Source: Campylobacter mucosalis (GTDB taxonomy: Bacteria > Campylobacterota > Campylobacteria > Campylobacterales > Campylobacteraceae). From it: a stretch of 64,000 bases of DNA. A model generated the notes under the pieces. The model was not told where the DNA came from. It was given only the letters and a program-made list of their open reading frames with translations, and ran no database searches. The translations under genes were made by a program, and so were the position numbers. The stretch is taken from positions 310,001 to 374,000 of the forward strand of contig NZ_CP053831.1 in assembly GCF_013372205.1 (NCBI RefSeq). Direction: 5' to 3'. Of the stretch, positions 40,073 to 47,116 are shown one piece after another. Position 1 is the first letter of the stretch. Each line of letters starts with the position of its first letter.

Positions 40073-40107
40073 TAATAAAAAAGTTAATAAAAAATAATAA
40101 AAAAGTT
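40073..40107 (+). repeat. Phased TAATAAAAAA repeats between the regulator gene and ccoN
   Basis: Three copies of TAATAAAAAA start at 40073, 40085 and 40095; the first and last extend to the identical 13-mer TAATAAAAAAGTT, 22 bases apart (two helical turns). They lie 79 to 113 bases before the ccoN ATG. OmpR-family regulators bind such direct repeats; the A-tracts also bend DNA. Confidence 0.6.
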
Positions 40108-40185
40108 GCGTTTTTAAGTTAAATCATATTTTTTTTATTTTAAAATAACGAAACTTATTAACAGAAATTTAATAGGAGGAATTTA

Positions 40186-41676
40186 ATGCGACCTGGTCAA
40201 ATGCTGAGTTATGATTACAGCGTAGCGAAGTTGTTTATGTTTTCTACGCTAGTATTTGGTATAGTTGGTATGCTTCTTGGCGTTATTATAGCGTTTCAAA
40301 TGGCGTATCCAGACTTAAACTATATAGCGGGCGAATATTCTACGTTTGGACGCTTAAGACCGCTTCATACAAATGGTATTATCTTTGGCTTTATGCTCTC
40401 TGGCATATTTGCTACTTGGTACTACATAGGACAGCGTGTTTTAAAGGTGTCTATGAGCGAGTCGCCATTTTTGATGTTTGTTGGCAAACTTCATTTTTGG
40501 CTTTATATCATCTTACTTGCCTGTGCGGTTGTGTCGCTATTTGCTGGTGTTAGCACATCAAAAGAGTATTCTGAGCTTGAGTGGCCACTAGATATTTTGG
40601 TTGTTCTTGTTTGGGTTCTTTGGGGTGTTAGTATATTCGGGCTTATCGGTATTCGCCGCGAGAAGACGCTTTATATCTCTATTTGGTATTTTATAGCTAC
40701 ATTCCTTGGCGTGGCAATGCTGTATTTGTTTAACAATATGGAAATTCCTACGCGTTTAGTTAGCGGATATGGCTCTTGGTTGCACTCAGTTTCTATGTAT
40801 GCAGGTTCAAATGACGCCCTAGTTCAATGGTGGTTTGGGCACAATGCTGTTGCATTTATATTTACCGTTGCTATCATAGCCCAAATTTACTACTTCTTGC
40901 CAAAAGAGAGTGGACAGCCTATATATTCATACAAGCTTTCACTATTTTCATTTTGGGGGCTTATGTTTATCTATCTTTGGGCTGGTGGCCACCATCTCAT
41001 TTACTCAACTGTGCCTGATTGGATGCAGACTATGGGTTCTATTTTCTCAATAGTTCTTATACTGCCATCTTGGGGTTCAGCGATAAATATACTTTTGACT
41101 ATGAAAGGCGAGTGGGTTCAGCTACGTGAAAATCCTCTTATAAAATTTATGATCCTAGCTTCGACATTTTATATGTTCTCAACTCTTGAAGGCTCTATCT
41201 TATCTGTAAAATCAGTAAATGCCCTTGCACACTTTACAGATTGGGTTCCTGGACACGTTCACGACGGAGCTTTGGGTTGGATAGGATTTATGACTATGGC
41301 GGCACTTTATCATATGACGCCACGCGTATTTAAACGCCAAATTTACTCAAAATCACTTATGGAAGTTCAGTTTTGGATACAAACAACAGGTATAGTGCTA
41401 TATTTTGCTTCAATGTGGATAGCTGGTATCACACAAGGTATGATGTGGAGAGCAACAGATAGCTATGGTAACTTGCTTTATAGCTTTATAGATACCGTTG
41501 TTGTACTAATCCCATACTACTGGATAAGGGCTATTGGTGGCGCATTGTATTTAATAGGATTTTTTATATTTACTTACAATATCTTAAAATCTCTCTCTGC
41601 TCCTATTGTAGAGGTAGAGCCAAAAAATGCTTCGCCTATGGGTGGTGCTAGAGATGTGGAGGTGGCAAATGTTTAG
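40186..41676 (+). CDS. ccoN: cbb3-type cytochrome c oxidase subunit I CcoN
   Basis: A 496-residue haem-copper oxidase subunit with about 12 membrane helices that reduces oxygen at high affinity. Visible haem and copper ligand regions: RPLHTNGIIFGF, QWWFGHNAVAF, GGHHLIYSTVPDW (CuB His pair) and PGHVHDGALGW. Strong ribosome site TAGGAGGAA. First gene of ccoNOQP; overlaps ccoO by eight bases. The long AT-rich upstream region suggests a regulated promoter. Confidence 0.97.
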   Translation: MRPGQMLSYDYSVAKLFMFSTLVFGIVGMLLGVIIAFQMAYPDLNYIAGEYSTFGRLRPLHTNGIIFGFMLSGIFATWYYIGQRVLKVSMSESPFLMFVGKLHFWLYIILLACAVVSLFAGVSTSKEYSELEWPLDILVVLVWVLWGVSIFGLIGIRREKTLYISIWYFIATFLGVAMLYLFNNMEIPTRLVSGYGSWLHSVSMYAGSNDALVQWWFGHNAVAFIFTVAIIAQIYYFLPKESGQPIYSYKLSLFSFWGLMFIYLWAGGHHLIYSTVPDWMQTMGSIFSIVLILPSWGSAINILLTMKGEWVQLRENPLIKFMILASTFYMFSTLEGSILSVKSVNALAHFTDWVPGHVHDGALGWIGFMTMAALYHMTPRVFKRQIYSKSLMEVQFWIQTTGIVLYFASMWIAGITQGMMWRATDSYGNLLYSFIDTVVVLIPYYWIRAIGGALYLIGFFIFTYNILKSLSAPIVEVEPKNASPMGGARDVEVANV

Positions 41677-42334
41677 TTTCTTAGAGAAAAATCCATTTTT
41701 CTTTGCGGTCGCCGTGTTTTTAGTGATCGCTTATGCTGGTGTGGTTGAAATTTTACCTGATTTTACAAATCGTGCTAGACCGGTAGAGGGGACAAAACCT
41801 TATAGCGTTTTGCAACTTGCTGGAAAACACGTTTATATGCAAGAGAGCTGCAACGCTTGTCATACACAGATGATACGTCCATTTAAGAGTGAAACAGATA
41901 GATATGGTATGTATTCTCTAAGCGGAGAGTATGCCTATGATAGACCGCACCTTTGGGGCTCAAAAAGAACTGGTCCTGATTTAATGCGTGTAGGAAATTA
42001 TAGGACAAGCGATTGGCACGAAAATCATATGAAAGAGCCAACTTCAGTAGTTCCAGGCTCTATAATGCCAGCTTATAAACATCTGTTTGATAAAAACTCA
42101 GACATAGATACGGCTTATGCTGAGGCTTTAACTATAAAAAATGTATTTGGTGTGCCTTATGATCAAGCCGATATGCCAAAGCTTGGTAGCTTTGATATTA
42201 CAAAAGCTGAGGTAAATGCCGAGGCTGCTGCAATAGTTGAGCAGATGAAAGATCCTGAGATTAAAAAGGCGTTTGAGCGTGGGGAAATACGTCAGATAGT
42301 TGCACTAATCGCGTATTTAAATAGTTTAAAATAG
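41669..42334 (+). CDS. ccoO: cbb3-type cytochrome c oxidase subunit II CcoO
   Basis: A 221-residue membrane-anchored monohaem cytochrome c. One N-terminal helix (about 8-27), then the haem site SCNACHTQ (CxxCH) and a distal Met region (GSIMPAY). I use the ATG at 41669, preceded by GGAGG and giving the usual MFSFLEKNPFFF start; an upstream start would overlap ccoN by 50 bases and add odd residues. It passes electrons from CcoP to CcoN. Confidence 0.96.
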   Translation: MFSFLEKNPFFFAVAVFLVIAYAGVVEILPDFTNRARPVEGTKPYSVLQLAGKHVYMQESCNACHTQMIRPFKSETDRYGMYSLSGEYAYDRPHLWGSKRTGPDLMRVGNYRTSDWHENHMKEPTSVVPGSIMPAYKHLFDKNSDIDTAYAEALTIKNVFGVPYDQADMPKLGSFDITKAEVNAEAAAIVEQMKDPEIKKAFERGEIRQIVALIAYLNSLK

Positions 42335-42344
42335 GAGAAAAGCT

Positions 42345-42539
42345 ATGGATATGCAAACTATAAGAGAGTTACAAGCTTATGGTTTTTTCTTTTTTGTAGT
42401 GTTTTTAGTTTGCGTGCTTTATGGCTATTGCTATCATCTTTACAGATCAGAACGCACAGGCAGAAGAGATTATGAAAAGTATTCAAACCTGGCGATACAA
42501 GATGATCTTGATAGCACTATTTTAGAGAGAAAGATTTAA
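42345..42539 (+). CDS. ccoQ: cbb3 oxidase assembly/stability subunit CcoQ
   Basis: A 64-residue single-helix membrane protein (FFFFVVFLVCVLYGYCYHLY at about 14-33) with a charged tail, in the ccoQ position between ccoO and ccoP. AGGAG precedes the ATG. CcoQ stabilises the complex in other bacteria. Identified by size, helix and place. Confidence 0.9.
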   Translation: MDMQTIRELQAYGFFFFVVFLVCVLYGYCYHLYRSERTGRRDYEKYSNLAIQDDLDSTILERKI

Positions 42540-42552
42540 AAAGGGGCTTGAT

Positions 42553-43419
42553 ATGGAGTGGTTTAACTTACAAGATAATGTAAATTTACTTTCTATAATC
42601 GGCTTGGCTTCACTCGTTATTTTAACGATCGCCATAGCAGGTAAGTATGTAAATCAAATGAAAGACGCAAAAGATAATGCGTCGGTTGAAATGGCAGATG
42701 AAAATTGGGACGGCATAGGGGAGTATAAAAACCCCTTGCCAATAGGCTGGGCAGTTAGCTTTGTAGTGTTGCTAGTTTGGGCGATTTGGTATTTTTTAGT
42801 CGGCTATCCGCTAAATTCATACTCTCAAATTGGCGAATACAACGATGAAGTAAAAACAGCTAACGAGAAATTTAGCAAAGAACACGCAAATCTAGACGAT
42901 AAAAAACTTAGAGATATGGGCGAGGGCATATTCTTGGTTCAATGCTCGGCTTGTCACGGCATTACTGGCGACGGTATGGGTAATAAAGCAGCCGATCTTA
43001 GCAAGTGGGGTAGTGAGCAGGGATTATTTGACGTCATCGTAAAAGGCTCAAAAGGTCTTGGCTATCCTGGTGGTGAAATGCCAGGCGGTATGGCAGGTGA
43101 TGACGCAACTGCTAAAGCTATCGCAGCTTACGTAGCAAAGGAAATTTCAGGCATTAAATATACTAAAAATGAAAATTTAGTAAATCAAGGCAAAGAGGCT
43201 TATGGTGCTTGTACATCTTGCCACGGCGAAGATAGCAAGGGTATGGATGGTACCTTCCCTGACCTTACAAAATACGGCACTAGTGATTTTGTTGTAGATG
43301 TGTTAAAAAGAGGCAAACACGGCGATATAGGTGCTATGCCTAAATTTGATACTATGCTAAATGAAATTCAGCAAAAAGCTGTTGGCGAGTATATTATCTC
43401 ACTTTCAAGGGGTAAATAG
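42553..43419 (+). CDS. ccoP: cbb3-type cytochrome c oxidase subunit III CcoP
   Basis: A 288-residue dihaem cytochrome c. Two N-terminal helices (about 13-30 and 58-80), then haem sites CSACHG at about residue 130 and CTSCHG at about 218, each with a downstream Met region (GEMPGGM, GAMPKFD). Receives electrons from cytochrome c or the bc1 complex. Normal length. The following small gene starts one base past the stop. Confidence 0.97.
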   Translation: MEWFNLQDNVNLLSIIGLASLVILTIAIAGKYVNQMKDAKDNASVEMADENWDGIGEYKNPLPIGWAVSFVVLLVWAIWYFLVGYPLNSYSQIGEYNDEVKTANEKFSKEHANLDDKKLRDMGEGIFLVQCSACHGITGDGMGNKAADLSKWGSEQGLFDVIVKGSKGLGYPGGEMPGGMAGDDATAKAIAAYVAKEISGIKYTKNENLVNQGKEAYGACTSCHGEDSKGMDGTFPDLTKYGTSDFVVDVLKRGKHGDIGAMPKFDTMLNEIQQKAVGEYIISLSRGK

Positions 43420-43635
43420 ATGGAAAATACAAACAGATCGGTTTTTGCACTAAATGGTGCGACGGGTATGCTTATAGCGACTGTGTTATTGCTTAGTATT
43501 TTAGCTGTTCTTACATATTTTGCGATTATCTTACAACAAGATGTTGCAAACAAGCCATACAAGCTTGAAAATCCAACAGCTGTGCAGTTTAAAAACACCG
43601 ATAACTCAAAACACTTTGTGATAAAGGATAAGTAA
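43420..43635 (+). CDS. DUF4006-type small membrane protein in the cbb3 operon
   Basis: A 71-residue protein with one hydrophobic helix (about 13-38) and a polar tail. It matches the DUF4006 family found after ccoP in Campylobacter and relatives (Cj1486c). Role unknown; probably an accessory or assembly subunit of cbb3 oxidase. Starts immediately after ccoP and overlaps the next frame by one base. Confidence 0.8.
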   Translation: MENTNRSVFALNGATGMLIATVLLLSILAVLTYFAIILQQDVANKPYKLENPTAVQFKNTDNSKHFVIKDK

Positions 43636-43733
43636 TGGCTATTTTAGAAAAAATGATAGTAGTATTGACCCTAGTTGCAGGTGCGATTTGTGCGTGGGCT
43701 GTTCTTACGCCAAATCATCTTTTTGTAGGATGA
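43635..43733 (+). CDS. 32-residue single-helix membrane peptide in the cbb3 operon
   Basis: Short frame with TAATG coupling to the gene before and ATGA coupling to the gene after. The product begins MAILEKMIVVLTLVAG, continues as one membrane helix to about residue 23 and ends TPNHLFVG. The two overlaps, codon use like its neighbours and the exact tiling leave little doubt that it is translated. Similar peptides are easily missed in annotation. It may be a small oxidase or assembly subunit, like other 30-residue oxidase peptides (inference). Confidence 0.75.
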   Translation: MAILEKMIVVLTLVAGAICAWAVLTPNHLFVG

Positions 43734-44314
43734 AATTTTTAAACTTAAAGGGCATTTTTATTGCCCTTTTTTCTTTTTCGATTACTCTTTTTGCGGATAG
43801 TTTTGTAATAAATAGTGATAAAATTTTAAGCCAAAAAGTTGAGCAAAAGATACAAAGTATAGCAAATGAACTTTATTCAAAGAGTGGAATTTACGCTGGT
43901 GTAGGTGTTTATAATAAGACTGAGTTTGGATTAAAGGACTCTTTTGATAAGCTTGATTTAAAGCCACCATACGCATTTTTAATACTTGATGTTACAAATA
44001 AAAAGGTTGAAATTTTTGCCGATGAGCAGACACTTACTCTTTTTGATAAAGAAAAAACTCTAAGCCCATATCCTGAAAAAGGGACGATATTACCTATTTT
44101 AGCTAGTAACAAGGGCAAAGACATATACAACGCTGCTATGCTAAATGGATATGCAGATATAGCCGAGCAGATAGCAAAGTCAAAGGGCATTACGCTTGAA
44201 AATTCTATCGGCAATGCAAACAAAGATACAATGAATATTTTAAGACTTTTTGTATATGCGTCGTTTATTTTTGTTTTGGTTGTGATATTTTATAGAAAAA
44301 GAGTGAAAAAATGA
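43730..44314 (+). CDS. TPM-domain-like periplasmic protein with C-terminal anchor
   Basis: A 194-residue protein: signal peptide (to about residue 22, LFADSF), a TPM-like fold (IANELYSKSGIYAGVGVYN, AFLILDVTNKKVEIFAD), and a C-terminal membrane helix at about 168-186 followed by YRKRVKK. The ATG at 43730 overlaps the stop of the 32-residue gene. Corresponds by place to Cj1485c/Cj1484c. Role unknown; its position before the FixH-like gene suggests a part in cbb3 maturation. Confidence 0.7.
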   Translation: MKFLNLKGIFIALFSFSITLFADSFVINSDKILSQKVEQKIQSIANELYSKSGIYAGVGVYNKTEFGLKDSFDKLDLKPPYAFLILDVTNKKVEIFADEQTLTLFDKEKTLSPYPEKGTILPILASNKGKDIYNAAMLNGYADIAEQIAKSKGITLENSIGNANKDTMNILRLFVYASFIFVLVVIFYRKRVKK

Positions 44315-44793
44315 GAGATAAAAAGACGTTTTGGCCTTATGGCATAGTTATTAGTATTTTAGGTTGCGTTGCACTTTGCGTTGGAACGATTTGGGTTAGC
44401 CTTGACTATCCAGTTGAGCTTGACGGCTTTTATTTACAAAACAAAACTATCGTAAATGACAATATAAATGAGATAATCGCAAAACAAAAGGCATTTGATG
44501 AGAAATTTAGCGTATCTTTAAAGACGCAAAAATTTAAAATCAAAAGTGATGAAAATGTCAAAATAGCAATCACTCCAAAGACAGATGAAAAGATAAATTT
44601 AAACTACCAAATACTACTTACCAGACCCGATACAAACGCATACAACAAAGAGCTAAACGCCACAATAAATGACAACATTCTAACTACCAGCAAAATAGAA
44701 CCAACTCTTGAAGGCAGATGGCAGATTATGCTAAAATTATCAGCACAAGACATCGTTGGATTTTATAAGCTGGAGTTTTTTGTTGTTAAATGA
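44311..44793 (+). CDS. FixH-family protein
   Basis: A 160-residue protein with an N-terminal membrane helix (about 9-31, YGIVISILGCVALCVGTIWVS) and a periplasmic beta-sandwich, as in FixH/CcoH. SLDYPVELDGFYLQNKT and LEGRWQIMLKL are typical. FixH/CcoH helps assemble cbb3 oxidase, which fits the operon. A PglB sequon E-L-N116-A-T is in the periplasmic part. Starts by ATGA overlap; its end overlaps the start of addB by 11 bases. Confidence 0.82.
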   Translation: MRDKKTFWPYGIVISILGCVALCVGTIWVSLDYPVELDGFYLQNKTIVNDNINEIIAKQKAFDEKFSVSLKTQKFKIKSDENVKIAITPKTDEKINLNYQILLTRPDTNAYNKELNATINDNILTTSKIEPTLEGRWQIMLKLSAQDIVGFYKLEFFVVK

Positions 44794-47116
44794 TCTAAAT
44801 GTATTTACCAGCCTACGTGCAATAAGGGAGTTTAACTCATCATTTTCAAATACCCTCGTGCCAAAGAGTATGAGTATTGGCGAATTTTTCTCAAAAGCTA
44901 TTATGGTAAATGGCTTAAATGAAGCCAGCGATAGTGAGCTTTTGATATATATGAACGAGGCTTGTTCGCGTTGTTACCGTGCAAATAGCGTTCTTAATAT
45001 CCCAAATGAATTTTTTGCATTTTTAAAAAATAATGACTATCTTTTCTCATTTTTTAAAGAGGTGTATCATCAAAAAAAGAGTTTTGATGATCTGAAATTT
45101 AGCGATATTTATGCAAATTATGAAGAGCATATTGAAATTTTAAGCGAGGTGGCACAAAATTATAAGGAAATTTTGTTGCAAAATGGTTTGTATGACGCTA
45201 TTATTTTGCCAGAAGTTTATAGTTTAAATGAGAGTTATATAAGCTCTTTTGATAGTATAAATATCCACATAGACGGGCTTTTGAGTGAATTTGAGTGGGA
45301 GGTGATTTTAGCATTAAAAACCCCTGTGAAAATTTACTTTAAAACATCAAATTTAAATACAAAACTCATTAAAAAAATAGCTGAAATTTCAAACAAAAGC
45401 ATTGATGATTTTGCTATGTATTTTGAGTACGAGCTGTCGCTTGGTAGTGGCGAGTTAAGGGCGATTAGGGCGTGTGCTAAAAATAGGATTGTTACGACTA
45501 AGTCATTTTCTTTACAGAGTTTGCAATCGGCTTTTGTTTTTGAAAAAATTTCAACATTTATAAAAGACGGCATAGACGCAAAGCGTATAGTTGTCATCTT
45601 GCCAGATGAGAGTTTTTCACAAATTTTATCGCTTCACGATAGCTCTAAAATGCTAAGCTTTGCTATGGGCAAAAGCGTTAAAAATACAAAATTTTACACA
45701 CTCGTTTTTAAAATTTGTGAGTGTTTAAAAGAGGGTAATGAGCCGATTTTAAGCACGGATTATTTTAAGTTAGATAATAAAATTTTAGAAAAAAATGATA
45801 GCTTTTTAAATTTTGCAAAATTACCAAATGAGCTTTTTTTAAAGATAAAAATGCACTTTAATCTTATAGTTGGTTTTGATATTTTTTCAGAGATTTTGTG
45901 CGAAATTTTTGATGTTTGTGGCGAAAATAGACTTAGCGAAATTTTCAAAGAGGAGCTATTTTTCTTAAAAAATTTAATAGAGCAAAAGCGACTTAGTCTA
46001 GCTCAAGCTCTTGAGTTTTTTCTCTTAAGATTTAAAGATAGAAGTATAGATGATGTTGGCGGTGGAGCTGTAAAGGTTATGGGGCTTCTTGAGAGTAGGG
46101 GGCTTTGCTTTGATGGTGTTATTATCGTTGATTTTAACGATGAATTTGTTCCAAAAAGAAGCGTAAATGAGATGTTTTTAAGCTCAAAAGTTCGCCAAAA
46201 AGCTGGGCTTATAAGCTACACCGATAGAGAAAATTTGCAAAGATTTTACTATGAAAGCCTAATTGGCTCGGCTAAAAAAGTAGCCATCTCTTACGTGCTT
46301 GATGAGAGTCGTATATCCTCTAGGTTCTTAAACTCATTTACTTGTGTAGAGGACAGCGAGTATGATGAGCAGGAGTATTTAAGGCTTTTTAGTGGCGGTA
46401 AATTGGCAGTGTTTAATCAAACATCGCCACTTTTAGAGCATAATTTTTTTGCAAAACCACTCTCATTTTCAAGGCTTAACACATTTTTAACTTGCCCCAG
46501 AAAGTATTATTACAGATATGTTTGCGGTTTTAGTGAGCCAAGATCGCTTGGTGTGGGTGGCTCAAATTTCATAGGAAATGCCTACCACGACGCACTTTTT
46601 GAATACTATAACACGCACAAGGAATTTGACCTGTCTAAATTTCTAGCCATTTTATCAACAAAGGGACTTAACAAGCTTGATCTTGAGATAGCAAGGCAGA
46701 AATTTAAAACTTTTGCTCAAAGTGAAAATGCTCATTTTGATGATGGCTGGAGAGTTAAAGAGCTTGAAGTTGGTTTTAAAAACATCTTTGAGGGCGTGGA
46801 AATTGAGGGTAAGATAGACCGCATAGATTGTCGTGGCGACGAGCTTTGTATTATTGATTACAAAAGCGGTAGTTTGCCAAAAGATACGCTCCAGCTTAGT
46901 TTTTACCAGGCACTTTTAGGCGTTAAGGCCGAGTGCTATTTTTATGACTTAAAAGATGAGATGAAGCTAGTTTTTGCACAAACCGATATGCAAATTTTAA
47001 AAGAGTATTTTACTAGCATTAAAGAGTATTTTAAAAAGCCAGTTAGCTTTGAGCCTGAAATTTCAAGCAATTGTCACTATTGTGCATATTTTACGATTTG
47101 TAGAGGTCTTAAATGA
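44783..47116 (+). CDS. addB: AddB-type helicase-nuclease subunit
   Basis: About 777 residues. The C-terminal nuclease has GNAYHDALFEYY (His), GKIDRID and IIDYKSG, the PD-(D/E)xK catalytic set. Four Cys that would hold a 4Fe-4S cluster are split as in AddB: one in LTCPRKYYYRY and three in NCHYCAYFTIC. The N-terminal part is a degenerate helicase lacking an obvious Walker A. With AddA it resects double-strand breaks for RecA. Start uncertain: TTG at 44783 (GGAG seven bases before) or 44780; upstream frame overlaps the FixH-like gene. Confidence 0.88.
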   Translation: MLNDLNVFTSLRAIREFNSSFSNTLVPKSMSIGEFFSKAIMVNGLNEASDSELLIYMNEACSRCYRANSVLNIPNEFFAFLKNNDYLFSFFKEVYHQKKSFDDLKFSDIYANYEEHIEILSEVAQNYKEILLQNGLYDAIILPEVYSLNESYISSFDSINIHIDGLLSEFEWEVILALKTPVKIYFKTSNLNTKLIKKIAEISNKSIDDFAMYFEYELSLGSGELRAIRACAKNRIVTTKSFSLQSLQSAFVFEKISTFIKDGIDAKRIVVILPDESFSQILSLHDSSKMLSFAMGKSVKNTKFYTLVFKICECLKEGNEPILSTDYFKLDNKILEKNDSFLNFAKLPNELFLKIKMHFNLIVGFDIFSEILCEIFDVCGENRLSEIFKEELFFLKNLIEQKRLSLAQALEFFLLRFKDRSIDDVGGGAVKVMGLLESRGLCFDGVIIVDFNDEFVPKRSVNEMFLSSKVRQKAGLISYTDRENLQRFYYESLIGSAKKVAISYVLDESRISSRFLNSFTCVEDSEYDEQEYLRLFSGGKLAVFNQTSPLLEHNFFAKPLSFSRLNTFLTCPRKYYYRYVCGFSEPRSLGVGGSNFIGNAYHDALFEYYNTHKEFDLSKFLAILSTKGLNKLDLEIARQKFKTFAQSENAHFDDGWRVKELEVGFKNIFEGVEIEGKIDRIDCRGDELCIIDYKSGSLPKDTLQLSFYQALLGVKAECYFYDLKDEMKLVFAQTDMQILKEYFTSIKEYFKKPVSFEPEISSNCHYCAYFTICRGLK

